A DNA stretch of 64,000 bases, taken from Liriodendron chinense (lineage: Eukaryota > Streptophyta > Magnoliopsida > Magnoliales > Magnoliaceae). The stretch's first letter is position 1. Each line of letters begins with the position of its first letter. The DNA is taken from contig PVNU02004165.1 in the NCBI GenBank assembly GCA_003013855.2, positions 62,001 to 126,000 of the forward strand. Direction: 5' to 3'. The translations under genes and the position numbers were made by a program. The notes under the pieces were generated by a model. That model did no database searches. It saw nothing but the letters and a program-made list of their open reading frames with translations, and was not told the origin of the DNA. This document shows, in pieces, positions 1 through 10,949 of this stretch.

Positions 1-611
1 ACCAAAATTGATGTAGATCTAAATTATCTAGGCGGACCACCCTAGATTGTCCAGCACGTGGGGCCCACTGTGGTCCCAAGCTTGATGTAAGTATTGTCTA
101 TCCAGACGTCTATCCATTAGGCCAGCTCATTCTAGAGCATGATCCAAAAAATGACCTAGATCCAAATCCGGAATGACCCACACGATGTAAAATAGGAATA
201 ATAGCCTGTCTAATGTACAGCTGCATATGTTACGCGATTTTTAACATGTCATGCATGCATATGGATAATAGGTGCACCTCTTGTGCACCAAATTGTTGAT
301 GTGTCATGAACAAGCAACTCCACAATTTGAATAGAGATGAAAAATAGATATTTCAATGGACTAAGGGTGTTAATCAATCATGAACATGTATTTTGTCCTG
401 TTGCTTGTCCATAATACTACTTTCATAAATCCAAGCAACTCCTTAAAGATTGATGGGTTCCCACTTTAATTGGACTCGAACATCCTAACACTTCGATATT
501 TGATGATTCCTCCCTCATGCATTAGATGTGTGAGGGATCTTTGCCCATATACTGGGCCCTTCCGCCTCAACAATCACAGTACTGTTGAGGTAATCCTGGC
601 CACTGATTAGT

Positions 612-641
612 GGACTCTTTACATTGGACTGTAAAGAGTCC
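612..641. repeat. Short inverted repeat (11-bp stem)
   Basis: GGACTCTTTAC at 612-622 is the exact reverse complement of GTAAAGAGTCC at 631-641, leaving an 8-nt loop. It lies in non-coding DNA with no neighbouring gene start, so a terminator or regulatory role is not supported. Confidence 0.6.
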
Positions 642-669
642 AATTAAAGTTTTGGACTAGAAATACAAG

Positions 670-833
670 GCTAGGATCATTTGAATGACCATGGGCTGTT
701 TACAAAGGACTCTTTACAAAGAATGATCATTTGAATGACCACTAGATGGCTAGGAAAATATAAGGCTGTCACATTGGACTAGAAAAAGATATTCCTTACA
801 CATTGCTAGGATCATTTGAATGACCATGGGCTG
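670..833. repeat. 29-bp exact direct repeat, two copies
   Basis: The same 29 bases, starting GCTAGGATCATTTGAATGAC, occur at 670-698 and 805-833, 135 bp apart. This looks like a local tandem duplication that has diverged between the copies. Confidence 0.75.
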
Positions 834-1743
834 CCCACAGTAGGCTACAGTGATGAACAGTTTTAATCTCATGCATGTGTGCAGCGTGCACAAAGATTGA
901 GAGTGTGATGACTAATTTAATTATCTAGTTTTATCATTGGATAATTTTTCATTCACTATAAAGATCCCAATGGTAATAACCTAATGAACGGTTTGGATGG
1001 CATATAAACATCATGATCGGCTCAGGAAGGTTTCAATGGTGGGCATTTCCATTTCTCTATTTCCTGTGGTGTAGTCAAATTAAGTTTTGGATCTGCCTCT
1101 TGTCTGGAATCCCGTCCTATCCTAAGCTTGAAAACCTGATGGATGCAGCGGAATTCTCAGGAGATTTTTAGTGGGCTGCACATAGCTTCTGCCTATAGGG
1201 CCTCCCTGTTAGTGGGGGCAGAGGCAATTTGCATGCTTAAAATACCCTAGCTTTGTTGGGCCTTCCATGTTTTATACTTAAAAATTCACTCTGTCAATCA
1301 AGTTTTATCCTCTGTGCTAGGACCTGTGCCCAAAAAATCAGCCAGATCCACAACTCTAGTAGGCCGTAACACAGGGAACAGTGGGGATGGGATGATAACC
1401 ATAAGTTTTTGTGTGGGGCCATTATGGTTGGTATCTCTCATGAAACTGGGTGTAACTCACCAGGGTGAAGAAAAGATACAAAGTTTAGGCTGATCTAAAC
1501 CACATGCAGGCAACACCATGTGAACTTAGAAGTTTCAGGAGAAATTCTACATTGTTCCCATTGTTATAGACCACCCATAGGAGTTATATGTTTTGTGATC
1601 TTCGGTATGTAAGGTAAAAATAAGAGTTGCCACCTGATGGACAGAGTAGATTTTACATAAAAAGCATGTTGGGCTCCAGAAAGCTTGGTTATTTTATGTG
1701 CTTTGGTGAAACAAGGCGTTGTTGATGTTTCTAGTTCCTTGGC

Positions 1744-1811
1744 ATTCATCCCCATTGCAAACAGATTGCAATGATTCCGGTCCCTAAGGAATTCATCCCC
1801 ATTGCAAACAG
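1744..1811. repeat. 21-bp direct repeat, two copies
   Basis: A 21-bp stretch beginning ATTCATCCCCATTGC occurs at 1744-1764 and again at 1791-1811. It is a simple local duplication. Confidence 0.65.
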
Positions 1812-2180
1812 GTTGCTCATAACTGTCAAGCCGTACAATAGTCATACCTGCAGTTACCTGGATACTACGGCGTGACCTAACCTGATCCGATTTTATAATG
1901 AGTATGTTATTGTAGACCCGTCCTGACCTGATTTATGGACTTGGTCCGAGAAAGGGGACTGGAACGGTTTTAAATGGTCAGGTCCAGTGGGCTGCCAATC
2001 CCACAGAACATGATGATGGGCTCCCAATCCTACGAAAGTAGTCATGGACATTCTAGTTGAGATCTAGCTCACAACTCTCACATGGCTGGTGGACATTATG
2101 TCTAATGTCGTCTTCCTATTGGAAACTCAAGAAATCCCTCTGAATAAACCTCGAAATCATAAACAGTTGAAATATCTAAG

Positions 2181-2409
2181 ATATTAATTGTGACATTTAC
2201 AACATTTTCCAAATCTGAGCGGTCATTCAGAGGGGGTTTCCAAGTCCATGCCCAAGTATTTATCATTTCTTGGGTCGTAATTGCTATCTTATTAGCTAGG
2301 TTCAGCCGCTATAGCTGTTCGGAATTCACAACGGTCAGAACTTCTTTGATTTCTAAGACATTAATTGTAACATTTACAACATTTTCCAAATACAAGTGGT
2401 CATTTAGAT
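2181..2409. repeat. About 50-bp direct repeat, two diverged copies
   Basis: About 50 bp containing ACATTTACAACATTTTCCAA is found near 2181-2229 and near 2360-2408 with a few substitutions. The period is about 180 bp, consistent with an old local duplication. Confidence 0.6.
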
Positions 2410-3065
2410 GCATGATCATAGTTATCAGTAGCTTTCTCAGACACTAATCCAATACAAGGGTGTACCTGCACCTGGCCCAATTATTAATCAAGCAAAAATT
2501 AGCATTGACACCCATTTAGCTAAACCCATGATTAGACCATTTCAGGCAGTTCTCCTGCACCATTGGGCATACCATGCCCATAGCGACCCTTACTCTTGAC
2601 TAAATTTAAGAAATAAAAATTCCATACAAGTTCATAGCTTGTTTTGAAGCAAATTATGGGTCATCCACGTACGACATACAAAATCATTAAGGGGACTTTG
2701 AACAATATACCGAGGTTTTCAGTTCTGGCAAGTAGGAAACAATCCAATCATCTAGACCATTGGTCTATTGCATACCAGCGTGAGACTGAAAGAGCCTAGC
2801 CACCAATCTTAGGACATTTTCAGCTGAATGTTCAGGGCTTCTGTTTCTCTAATTAATTATTTATTTGTGGCTCACAAATTAAAAGGTTGCAGTTCGTCCC
2901 AACAGGCAGTTTTTTTCTAGTGTAGTTAATCAATGGTGGCGCCAAATAGACTCATGGTTTTGATTGATGTACTTGTGCCCATTTTAACAGCATAACAAGC
3001 CCATAGCTTAACACCTTCTAGGAATATTAATTTCTAGATTGCTGGGTTGAGCTGAATTTATTTAT

Positions 3066-3525
3066 TTATTTATTATTATTATTTTTTTTTTTTCAAAAGA
3101 AAGCCTATATATTAAAGGAGGAGAAAAAATACACAGACATTCGGGAGGAGTCCACAAAAAGGCCGGACTCCACCTATCATATGAAATGGCACACAATACT
3201 ACCCTATACGCTTATCGTAGGTCATCCTGATATTACCAATTCCTGTTTTGTCAAGGACAACCGAGCCCCGGATCAGCCTAGGAAGGTCTCCTTGAGCGTT
3301 ATAGATTCTATCAGGATGACCGGCAGTAGCTAACCTTGCCAGCCCATCCGCAACTGAGTTCCCTTCACGAAAAGTGTGCGAGAAACTCAGGTTGAGTTGG
3401 CTACACTTGAGCTTGATATTTCCTAGGTAGTACCAGATGGACCATGGGCAAGAGTCGCTCTGCTTAGATAAGGGAAAAGGGAAAAGCATTCATTTATTCC
3501 CATTTATTGCAGGGAAAGGGAAAAG
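3066..3525 (-). mobile_element. 5'-truncated LINE (L1/RNase H type), 3' end
   Basis: Reading the minus strand from about 3489 to 3199 gives a LINE RNase H C-terminus: FSHTFREGNSVADGLARLA, then a tail with LDKTGIGNIRM. The same block (REANGIADGLARLG ... LNKIGLGNIWM) ends the larger LINE at 20.6 kb, which fixes the family. The 3' end is marked by a T-rich run at about 3068-3093 on the plus strand, that is, a poly(A)/TAAA tail on the LINE strand. Everything upstream of RNase H is missing, as is typical of 5' truncation during target-primed reverse transcription. The element is dead. Confidence 0.8.
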
Positions 3526-3600
3526 CATTCTGCACTGGTGGTGATGCTGCATCTGTCGTTCGTTCAATCGCCTATGGTAAATCAAATGAGATTGGATCAC

Positions 3601-3605
3601 TAAAA
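3601..3605. repeat. Target-site duplication of the 3.6-kb copia element (left)
   Basis: TAAAA directly precedes the 5' LTR and is matched exactly by TAAAA at 9975-9979 after the 3' LTR. Five base pairs is the usual copia duplication. Confidence 0.9.
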
Positions 3606-4063
3606 TGTAAGTTTTCTATATAGTGGGCCGACTGATCAATGATCCAGATTTGAATATAGATACAGATTCATGTATGGACTGATCAGTGGACCCCACTACA
3701 GTCGTGATCTACAAAATCAAGAGGGGTTGCGCGTCTACGCTGCCTATGGCAGTATTGTAGTTGAACATGGATTCCTGATAGCCAAATTCGTGTGGAGCAA
3801 GGGTGGCAGTGTTTTGGTGGGTTTCAAACACTGCCACACCCACTACAAGCCCTATTTAAAGGGTGCTGGGTCCCCAATCCGGGATAACACAGAAAACAAA
3901 CCCCATCTAAGGTTTTCTCTACAGCAATCCCAGGAGAGGAAGATCCAGACCTCAGATATTGGAGATGGCTCAACAGACAGGTATGTCTTTATTCAGTTTA
4001 TTAGATCTACATACCCGATGCACTGCACGGTCCTATGAATTCCGCAATATACAGATTCTTACA
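3606..4063 (+). repeat. 5' LTR of the copia element
   Basis: This 458-bp LTR has TG...CA ends. A TATTTAAAG stretch near 3852 is a plausible TATA box of the LTR promoter. A short open frame inside (3670-4038) appears in both LTRs and resembles no protein, so it is not called as a gene. Confidence 0.92.
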
Positions 4064-4065
4064 GT

Positions 4066-4077
4066 TGGTATCAGAGC
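4066..4077 (+). other. Primer-binding site (initiator tRNA-Met)
   Basis: TGGTATCAGAGC lies two bases after the 5' LTR and is complementary to the 3' end of plant initiator tRNA-Met. It is the usual copia primer site and sets the polarity of the element. Confidence 0.92.
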
Positions 4078-5100
4078 CGACAGTGCATTAGGCTTGGAGG
4101 ATCCATACGAATTATTGTATTTGTTTCCAATCCCTTAAGACCGGATCTGTGCAACCAGATCTTGGCTATGATACGATTTTGCAATCGTTCCTTCCTAGCG
4201 GGATAAACTGCCATTATTGCCGAAATTTGCATCTGGCATAAGGTGTTGCCAGAATCCGGTAAAAATCCACAGGGGTTAAAGGTAGTATATTAAAGGGAAA
4301 AAAAAAAATCAACACTATGGTAGCATACATCACCTGAAATCAGGGAAACTTTGAACCATCATCCATGGCAGTCTCTCCTCTGGAAAACCCCATTGCTATT
4401 AAAGGGGCTGCGGATGGCCGGCAACGAGACTGTAAGCCAAAACAGGACAGCGGCAATGTTGCACCCCTCCTTTCCCTTCCTTATCGGTTTTCGGCAGCTA
4501 TAGCCTGGCAGCGTCAATGGCAGCACCATCTTCTTCAGCGCCAGCGCCAGCAGCCGTGATTAGGGCTATTGTGGTTGGCATAGATGGAAATCCTTTTCCG
4601 CGGCAGCCATAATAGTGCTCTGCAATCTGTGGCACTAAGAGAAGGCAGCCATGGATTCTGTCGGTGGTGGAAGTTGCGGCGGCAGTTGTGTTGTGCCTGT
4701 GTGGCTAGGGTTTCCCCTTTTTTTTTCCTCTTTCCTCTGCAACAGCCGTTGGGTTGTTTTCCTTTGAAACAGGGCTACGACTCTTTTTTTGTTTTGTTAG
4801 CAGGCTTGTGGGCCTGATTACTCCAGGGATTGGGCTAACGACTGGGCCGTCTTGTGAGCCTCATTGCAGCAACTGTGAATGATGCTTGCGTGCTGTTTCA
4901 GTAGGCCCTGTCTGCATGACCCACATGTGGGGCCAACACAAGTTTTGGGCAGGGGTTTTCTGAGCCATTGGTTTTCTGGTATAGCCCTGTCTAGAAAACT
5001 GAGATCTAAACCATCTATTCTAGTATACTGTATGGACCGTTCATCCCATGTATATTGTGAACCAGATTTAAAACGCTCATGGATGATATTAAAAATAAAA

Positions 5101-5135
<35 letters not shown>

Positions 5136-6550
5136 ACCATTTAGGATTAATCCATTGAGGTTATTTTTTTTTTGGGCCAGGTCTATGGCCTCATTTTAGC
5201 ATGTTTTGGACCATATCTATGGGCTTGATTTTAACACATTTTGGGCCAGTTTTGTCGACCTGATTTCAGTATATTTTGGGCCAGATTTGTGGGCCTGATT
5301 TTAGCATGCTTTTGCCAAATTTATGGGCCAGATTTTAGCATGTTTTTAGGCCTATGAAAGCTGACATTTATAGCCCCTGGTTTAGGTTATTAAGCATTAT
5401 GATAAACACTACTTCAGGCCTTTTGGATTACCATTAAAAGTTTTAAAGGCTTGTTTATGGACTTTATTCTTAGATCTGGACTATCTATTTTAATGAGTGT
5501 ATAATCTGGCTCATTTACTAGATGGATGAGTTAGCATTTGAATTTTTCATCATGTGGACCTTAAGTATTAGATTTGAACCATCCATTTTATGGACTTTAA
5601 TATGAGAATCTGATTGTCCACCTAAATTAGATTCAATATTCCATCTGGACCATCCATCCTGTGAATGATTAAGTGCTAGACCTGGAATGCTCATTGTGAT
5701 GTTCAGATCATATAGAGTCTTGATCTGACTTAGTTTTGGGCCTATAACCCATACTCTAGGGCTGACTTGATCCGTTGGTTTAAAAGGGAATGGGTGAACG
5801 AAACTTACTTAAGTGTTGGTTTCTTTTTCACCATCTTTCAATGGTCAATGTCAACTACTAACTGAGTCAAATCGAACTATTTTAGATTAATCCATTGAGG
5901 GCAGGATTAAATCGCAATCCTAAGTCTAAATTTTATGGGATTGGATCTGATTGTGTTAGCCACCATAGTGACCTCAATTAGTGAAGATTTTCACAATTTT
6001 AGACTTGTAATATTGAGTTTAAGTAAAGGATTGCATACAGTTGCGTTTGTTTCCCATGCAGACGGTGACGAAAACACAAACGTTCACCATTTTAGTAGGG
6101 ATATGAACACATGATTGCAGTCCTGAGTCGAAAATCATAGAATTGGATCTGGTAGTGTTAGCCACCACAGTGACCACTATCAGTGAAGATTTGCACGAAT
6201 TCAGACTTCTAATATTGGGATTAAGTTAAAAGGATTGCATACAGTTACGTTCACGTCCAATGCAGACGGTGACGAAAACACAAATGATCATCACTTTAGT
6301 AAGGACATGAACACATGAAGACGGTGACGAAAACACAGACGATCACCGTTAGATTCCAGTTCAGGAGAACCATCTGCATGTTATGACTTCCACCCACAGG
6401 TGGAGTCATAATGATGTGGCCGATTCTCACCAGGATTGATTATTTAGGCTCACATTCATCCTGGATAATTCAATTGAAGGCCCTCAATCAATTGAATGTT
6501 TATTCGCCTGAAACTTCACAATATAAAGTCTAATGTGAGTTTGTTTTTCA
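4078..6550 (+). other. Unusually long non-coding leader of the copia element
   Basis: About 2.5 kb separates the primer site from the first recognisable gag residues, several times the usual copia leader. It contains GGGCCTGATTTTAGCA-like imperfect repeats (about 5170-5350), a run of about 29 A (5103-5131) and a 203-bp tandem duplication (5914-6320). No protein is recognised. The internal A-run suggests a captured transcript or an old nested retro-insertion, but no target duplication around it was found. Confidence 0.6.
5914..6340 (+). repeat. 203-bp tandem duplication in the copia leader
   Basis: Matching text starts at 5914 (GCAATCCTAAGTC) and 6117 (GCAGTCCTGAGTC) and continues through TTGGATCTG, GTGTTAGCCACCA and GACGGTGACGAAAACAC. 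A third partial copy of the last motif lies near 6318. The period is about 203 bp. Such leader repeats can act as packaging or regulatory modules, but nothing here proves that. Confidence 0.7.
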
Positions 6551-6552
6551 GT

Positions 6553-7443
6553 TAACATTCCAAACATCTATAATACAGTCCCCCTTCTGACCGGCTCCAA
6601 CTACAACACATGGAAGGAGTCCATTGAGATTGTCCTGGGGTGTATGAAGTTGGACATTGCCCTGAGAGAGCCAGAACCTCCTAAGCCTTCATCTGAAAGC
6701 AAAGAAGAGGAAAAAGCTCACTATAAGGCCTGGACATAGTCCAATATAATGTGCCTCAAAATCATGAAGTACGCTATTTCAGAGGCCATGAAGGGTGCCA
6801 TGCCTAATACAGATAAGGCCAAAGACTTCCTGACCGAGATAGGCAAGCGCTTCACGAAATCAGAAAAGGCTGAACTATGTTCATTACTCAGCAAACTGAT
6901 CCGTGCAACCTATAACGGTAAAGGAAACATAAGGGAATTCATTATAGAACAGATCCAAGTAGTATCCAAAATACGCAACTTAGGACTGAAATTTGATGAT
7001 AATCAGCTTGTCTATCTGATCATGATCTCCCTGCCTCCTCAATACAGTACGTTCCAGGTGAATTTCAATACTATTAAGGACAAATGGACGTTGGACGAAC
7101 TGATTTCTCAGTGCGTCCAAGAGGAGGAAAGGTTGGCTAAGTAAGGCATCGTACATAATGTAAATTTCGTAACCCCAGGACAAGGGAGAAAATGAAAGAA
7201 TAAGAAAAGGAAGCAGAATTCAGAAAAAGGTTCTTCGGATCCTACAGGTGGCAATCAGCCACAATCTAAAGGCAAATCAAAGAAGAAAAGACGGGGTCCT
7301 GATGATGGATGCTTCTTTTGCAATAAGCCAGGACATCAAAAAAAGGACTGCGAAGGCTTTAAAGCATGGTTGATAAAGAAAGGTAATCCTCATAATCTTG
7401 TTTGTTTTGAAAGCAATCTAACTGAAGTATCTACAGATTCCTG
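6553..7443 (+). pseudogene. copia gag (UBN2 type) with CCHC zinc knuckle and start of protease, broken
   Basis: The frame opens with a gag N-terminus reading PLLTGSNYNTWKESIEIVLG, then an in-frame TAG at 6737, then a helical gag core (6749-7144) containing LVYLIMISLPPQYSTFQ. After another stop, near 7302-7355, comes a complete CX2CX4HX4C knuckle, CFFCNKPGHQKKDC, which binds the RNA genome in active elements. LVCFESNLTEV follows and leads into the protease junction, where the frame is lost. The 6737 stop (ACA TAG TCC) is most simply TGG changed to TAG. The product would pack element RNA into cytoplasmic particles; this copy cannot make it whole. Confidence 0.88.
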
Positions 7444-7777
7444 ATGGATAGACTATAGCACTTCTATTCATATATGCGCTTCCATGCAGGATATACTACA
7501 GAGCCGAATGCTAACTGACACGGAGCAATCAGTGTGCGTTGGCAATAGGCGTAAAAGTGAACGTTGCGGCAGTAGGAGTCTACAGACTGAGATTAGCAAA
7601 TGGCCAATATTAGACCTAGTAGATATTTTTATGTGCCTTTTATAAGGCGAAATTTAATTTTTTGATTTCTTTTTCAGTTAAATGTGGATGCACTTTTAAA
7701 TTTAAGAATGAAAGTTTTAATATTTACTTTGGTTTGAATTTAGTTGGCCATAATTTTTTGTAAATGAGCTATATCAG

Positions 7778-8104
7778 TTGAACCTACATACCGCAAATGT
7801 TCTAAACATATACCTGCAGCATAATAGAGCAGGAATAAAGAGAATAAAGAGGAATAAAGTTTTCTCCATTTTATGGCATAGGCAATTAGGCCATATCTCT
7901 TGTGAGATAATGGAAAGGCGTGTGCGGGATAGAATACTTCAATCCTTGGATTTCTCTTATTTTAAAGATTGTACAGATTGCATTAAGGGAAAACAGACTA
8001 GAATCAGGAAAAATGAACCAATCAGAAATGTAGGACTACTAGAAGTGATATATACAGATATTTGTAGTCCATTCCCTATAGTCTCATGGAGTGGCCACAA
8101 ATAA
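7778..8104 (+). pseudogene. copia gag-pre-integrase and start of integrase, truncated
   Basis: The translation contains LWHRQLGHIS (the LWHxRLGH box of the gag-pre-integrase domain), then CTDCIKGKQTR (zinc-binding CxxC of the HHCC module), then LLEVIYTDICSPFP, the first catalytic Asp segment of integrase (usually HTDICGP). The reading stops right after this at SWSGHK. The DDE core that would follow is missing because the DNA jumps to the end of RT. The block is therefore diagnostic of copia but inactive. Confidence 0.88.
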
Positions 8105-8189
8105 TTTATCACTTTTATAAACGTCTACTTTCACTACAGATCCATGAACCTAATAAATGAGAAATCAGATTCTTCCTTTTGTGATACTT

Positions 8190-8960
8190 TCTTTATCATA
8201 GGCATCGAGATTCATAGGAATAGATCTCGAGGACTGATTGATTTGTCACAGAGATCCTACATTGGTAGGATACTCGAGCGATTTGGCATGCAAAGTTGTT
8301 TTCATGCTTGATGACCTATAACTAAAGGTGACAAGTTCAGAAGTTTTTTTTTTTTTTTTAGTGCCTCAAGAATGATTTAGAAAAGGATCGCATAAAGTAA
8401 ATTCCGTACGCGTCAGCAGTGGGAGTATAATGTATGCTCAGTTCTGTACGCGCCCGGATATTACTTTTATGGTTTGGAATATTGGGCAGGTAACTTCAGA
8501 AAGCGTTGCGCTACCTGCAATGGACGAAAGACTTTAAACTCACCTACAGAAAGCCGACCATCTGGATTTGGTCGATTATTCAGACGCAGATTATGCTGGC
8601 TGCGTCGACACAAGAAAGTCCACATCCGGTTACATTTCTTTCTTATGAGTGGAGGAACTGTGTCTTGGAATAGCGTAAAACGATCCACCACAGCTTCATC
8701 CACTATAAAGACAGAATTTGTCGCATGTCACGAAGCTACAAATCAGGCGATGTGGCTACAGTGTTTTTCTCATTGGTTTATGGGTCTTGGAGCATATCCC
8801 AAAACCTATGAAAATATTTTTGTGACAGTTCAGTTACGATACATTTCTCGTACAACAGCGAGCACTCATTAAGGTCGAGGCATATCGACATAAAGTATCA
8901 TATTATAAATGATAGAGTGCGGGATCATCAAGTGTCTATTAAGCTTTATCAGTACTAAAG
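8190..8960 (+). pseudogene. copia RT C-terminus and RNase H, broken
   Basis: From 8197 the frame reads IGIEIHRNRSRGLIDLSQ, the segment just after the RT palm in copia elements. A frame change and an internal T-run (8345-8359) follow, then SVALPAMDERL, then near 8562-8660 LVDYSDADYAGCVDTRKSTS, the RNase H start with its conserved DxDxAG and TRKST motifs, and SSTIKTEFVACHEAT (RNase H helix). The palm with YVDD is absent. Several frames must be combined, so this is a pseudogene. Confidence 0.88.
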
Positions 8961-9499
8961 AGATCATAACTGATCCTCTCACTAAAGGGCTTCCTGTGGC
9001 GCCATTTCAGGAGTATGTAGTGTCTATGGGAGTCATGACCTCGTAGATACATTCAGTTAGTGGGAGTTTTCAGAATCAGTATAGATCTATTTTGTTCAGA
9101 CACTCATGGAGATCTCATATACTTTGATGATTCCATCTTTTGGTTTATACTATTTCTCTCATTTGGTGTGCACAATATATTTTGAGAATAGTAGAATTTC
9201 AGTATTGTCTCATTGGAGACATCTTAAGAAAGCTCCTAGGACCTCTTGAAGGTAGGCACTTTCAATCACACTTGAGTGTAACCTTCATACCACACGACCA
9301 TGTTCACAATCTACGTCATGAAGATTAATGGTACTAGTGACCGTGATTCGTCTCACTTCGCCTCAATTAATGTTGTGTAGACTACCACGATCTAGTATTA
9401 GTAGTCTTGATCGACTAGATTGGAAAAGACGTTGTTCACAGAATCTGACATATTGGTTAACCACTTAAGTATAATTAAAATCCGTGACATTGAACAGTA

Positions 9500-9516
9500 T
9501 GGCCCAAGTGGGAGAA
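9500..9516 (+). other. Polypurine tract of the copia element
   Basis: AAGTGGGAGAA directly abuts the 3' LTR at 9517. It is the expected plus-strand primer for copia replication. Confidence 0.8.
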
Positions 9517-9974
9517 TGTAAGTTTTCTATATAGTGGGCCGACTGATCAATGATCCATATTTGAATACAGATACAGATTCATGTATGGACTGATCAGTGG
9601 ACCCCACTACAGTCGTGATCTACAAAATCAAGAGGGGTTGCGCGTCTACGCTGCCTATGGCAGTATTGTAGTTGAACATGGATTCCTGATAGCCAAATTC
9701 GTGTGGAGCAAGGGTGGCAGTGTTTTGGTGGGTTTCAAACACTGCCACACCCACTACAAGCCCTATTTAAAGGGTGCTGGGTCCCCAATCCGGGATAACA
9801 CAGAAAACAAACCCCATCTAAGGTTTTCTCTACAGCAATCCCAGGAGAGGAAGATCTAGACCTCAGATATTGGAGATGGCTCAACAGACAGGTATGTCTT
9901 TATTCAGTTTATTAGATCTACATACCCGATGCACTGCACGGTCCTATGAATTCCGCAATATACAGATTCTTACA
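9517..9974 (+). repeat. 3' LTR of the copia element
   Basis: Same length (458 bp) and ends as the 5' LTR; differences are seen near offsets 42 and 53 and in the GAAGATCTAG region near 9855. It is followed by the TAAAA target duplication at 9975-9979. Confidence 0.93.
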
Positions 9975-9982
9975 TAAAAAGC

Positions 9983-10008
9983 ATTGTAGGTTAAGCTTAA
10001 CCTACAAT
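9983..10008. repeat. 26-bp perfect palindrome
   Basis: ATTGTAGGTTAAG is followed immediately by its exact reverse complement, centred on the HindIII-like AAGCTT. It lies 9 bp outside the copia 3' LTR, in the DNA that received the insertion. A related stretch, TTTAACCTACAATC, occurs near 10717, so these may be termini of an old foldback element. Confidence 0.7.
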
Positions 10009-10453
10009 ACAATGCGTGGGACCCACCATGATATCTTTGCATGACATCCAATCTTTCAAACATGTGCACCACCCCATGTTTTCATTGGCATCCAAAATCA
10101 GGAGGCATAAAACTCATGTGGGCAACACCATGTGGCATCATGCCTAAAATTTCTAGAATCAAGTGGTGTTGTCCAATTGAGTTTTTGATGTCCGATTTTG
10201 TGCGGGCTACTGAACACGTGCCGCTTTTCATTGGTAATATTATAATCTGTTATGAACTAATCTGTGGTTTTTGATGTTATGAACTAATCTGTGGTTTATA
10301 TATTTCCTGTTAATAGAGTTACGGTTTGTTTTACATACATGAGATGTTTTATCCATGCACATACTTTATGGTTTGTCAGACGCTAACTCTGTGTGTCCAT
10401 ATATTTTTAGTAGGCTATGATCCACCTCTCACTTTGCATGGACCCATGTTGGA

Positions 10454-10501
<48 letters not shown>

Positions 10502-10948
10502 ATGCATGCTGAGAATATGCATGTGCACTGTGAGATGCACCTGTAGCCTTGATGACAGAGATAATCAAGATGAGCTCTCGATAAGATCGATGTGATTTTA
10601 TTTAAACTTAACCAATTCACCATAGTCTATGGAATTAGGCATCGGATGATCATGCAATTGATCATTGTTTCATACATCACATGCGTGACTCATATCACAC
10701 ATGTTGTAGCCTTTTAACCTACAATCTATGTGATTCATCCCAATATGTGAGTTGGCTAGTCAGCTGGTAGGTGACTCTAGTGGCCTTAGTACTCATTACT
10801 ATATAGCCAAGCTAAAATAAGAAGACGCTACTTCTCGCAAATTCAACTGGGTTAGAAGTCTGGGTAAGCGACAATGTCATGGCTAAGTCCACAAGTGGGT
10901 TAGAGAAAGATCAATCTCTAATATTGTACTAATGAATCTTATCCTAGG
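10009..10948. other. Non-coding stretch with (GA)n microsatellite
   Basis: No gene is seen. A (GA)20 microsatellite occupies 10459-10499. The rest resembles the GTGGGACCCACCATGAT foldback background but lacks clear ends. Confidence 0.5.
10459..10499. repeat. (GA)n microsatellite
   Basis: About 20 uninterrupted GA units; short open frames on both strands across it are artefacts of the dinucleotide. Confidence 0.95.
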
Positions 10949-10949
10949 A

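Larger units (their letters stand above)
1..3065. other. Non-coding stretch with foldback fragments, no gene seen
   Basis: No coding region is supported here; open frames are short and resemble nothing. Positions 1-180 and about 950-1150 carry pieces of the GTGGGGCCCAC-type foldback family that recurs at 44-47 kb and 53-57 kb. Small repeats inside are listed separately. If CHY1 begins left of this window, this stretch is one of its introns; otherwise it is 5' flank. That choice cannot be made from the sequence here. Confidence 0.5.
3606..9974 (+). mobile_element. Ty1-copia LTR retrotransposon, recent insertion, pol largely deleted
   Basis: Two 458-bp direct repeats (3606-4063, 9517-9974) start TGTAAG and end CTTACA. 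I count only three differences between them (two near the 5' end, one near the 3' end). The flanking pentanucleotide TAAAA is duplicated at 3601-3605 and 9975-9979. An initiator tRNA-Met primer site follows the 5' LTR and a purine-rich tract precedes the 3' LTR. The interior runs, in copia order, from a long non-coding leader through a gag remnant with zinc knuckle, protease start, gag-pre-integrase and integrase start, to the end of RT and RNase H. The integrase core and most of RT are deleted. The copy is non-autonomous yet young by LTR identity, so it was probably moved in trans. Confidence 0.95.

Noticed and set aside
3670..4038. 122-codon open frame in the copia LTR, repeated at 9581-9859
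   Set aside because: Lies wholly inside an LTR, is present only because the LTR is duplicated, and has no similarity to a protein.
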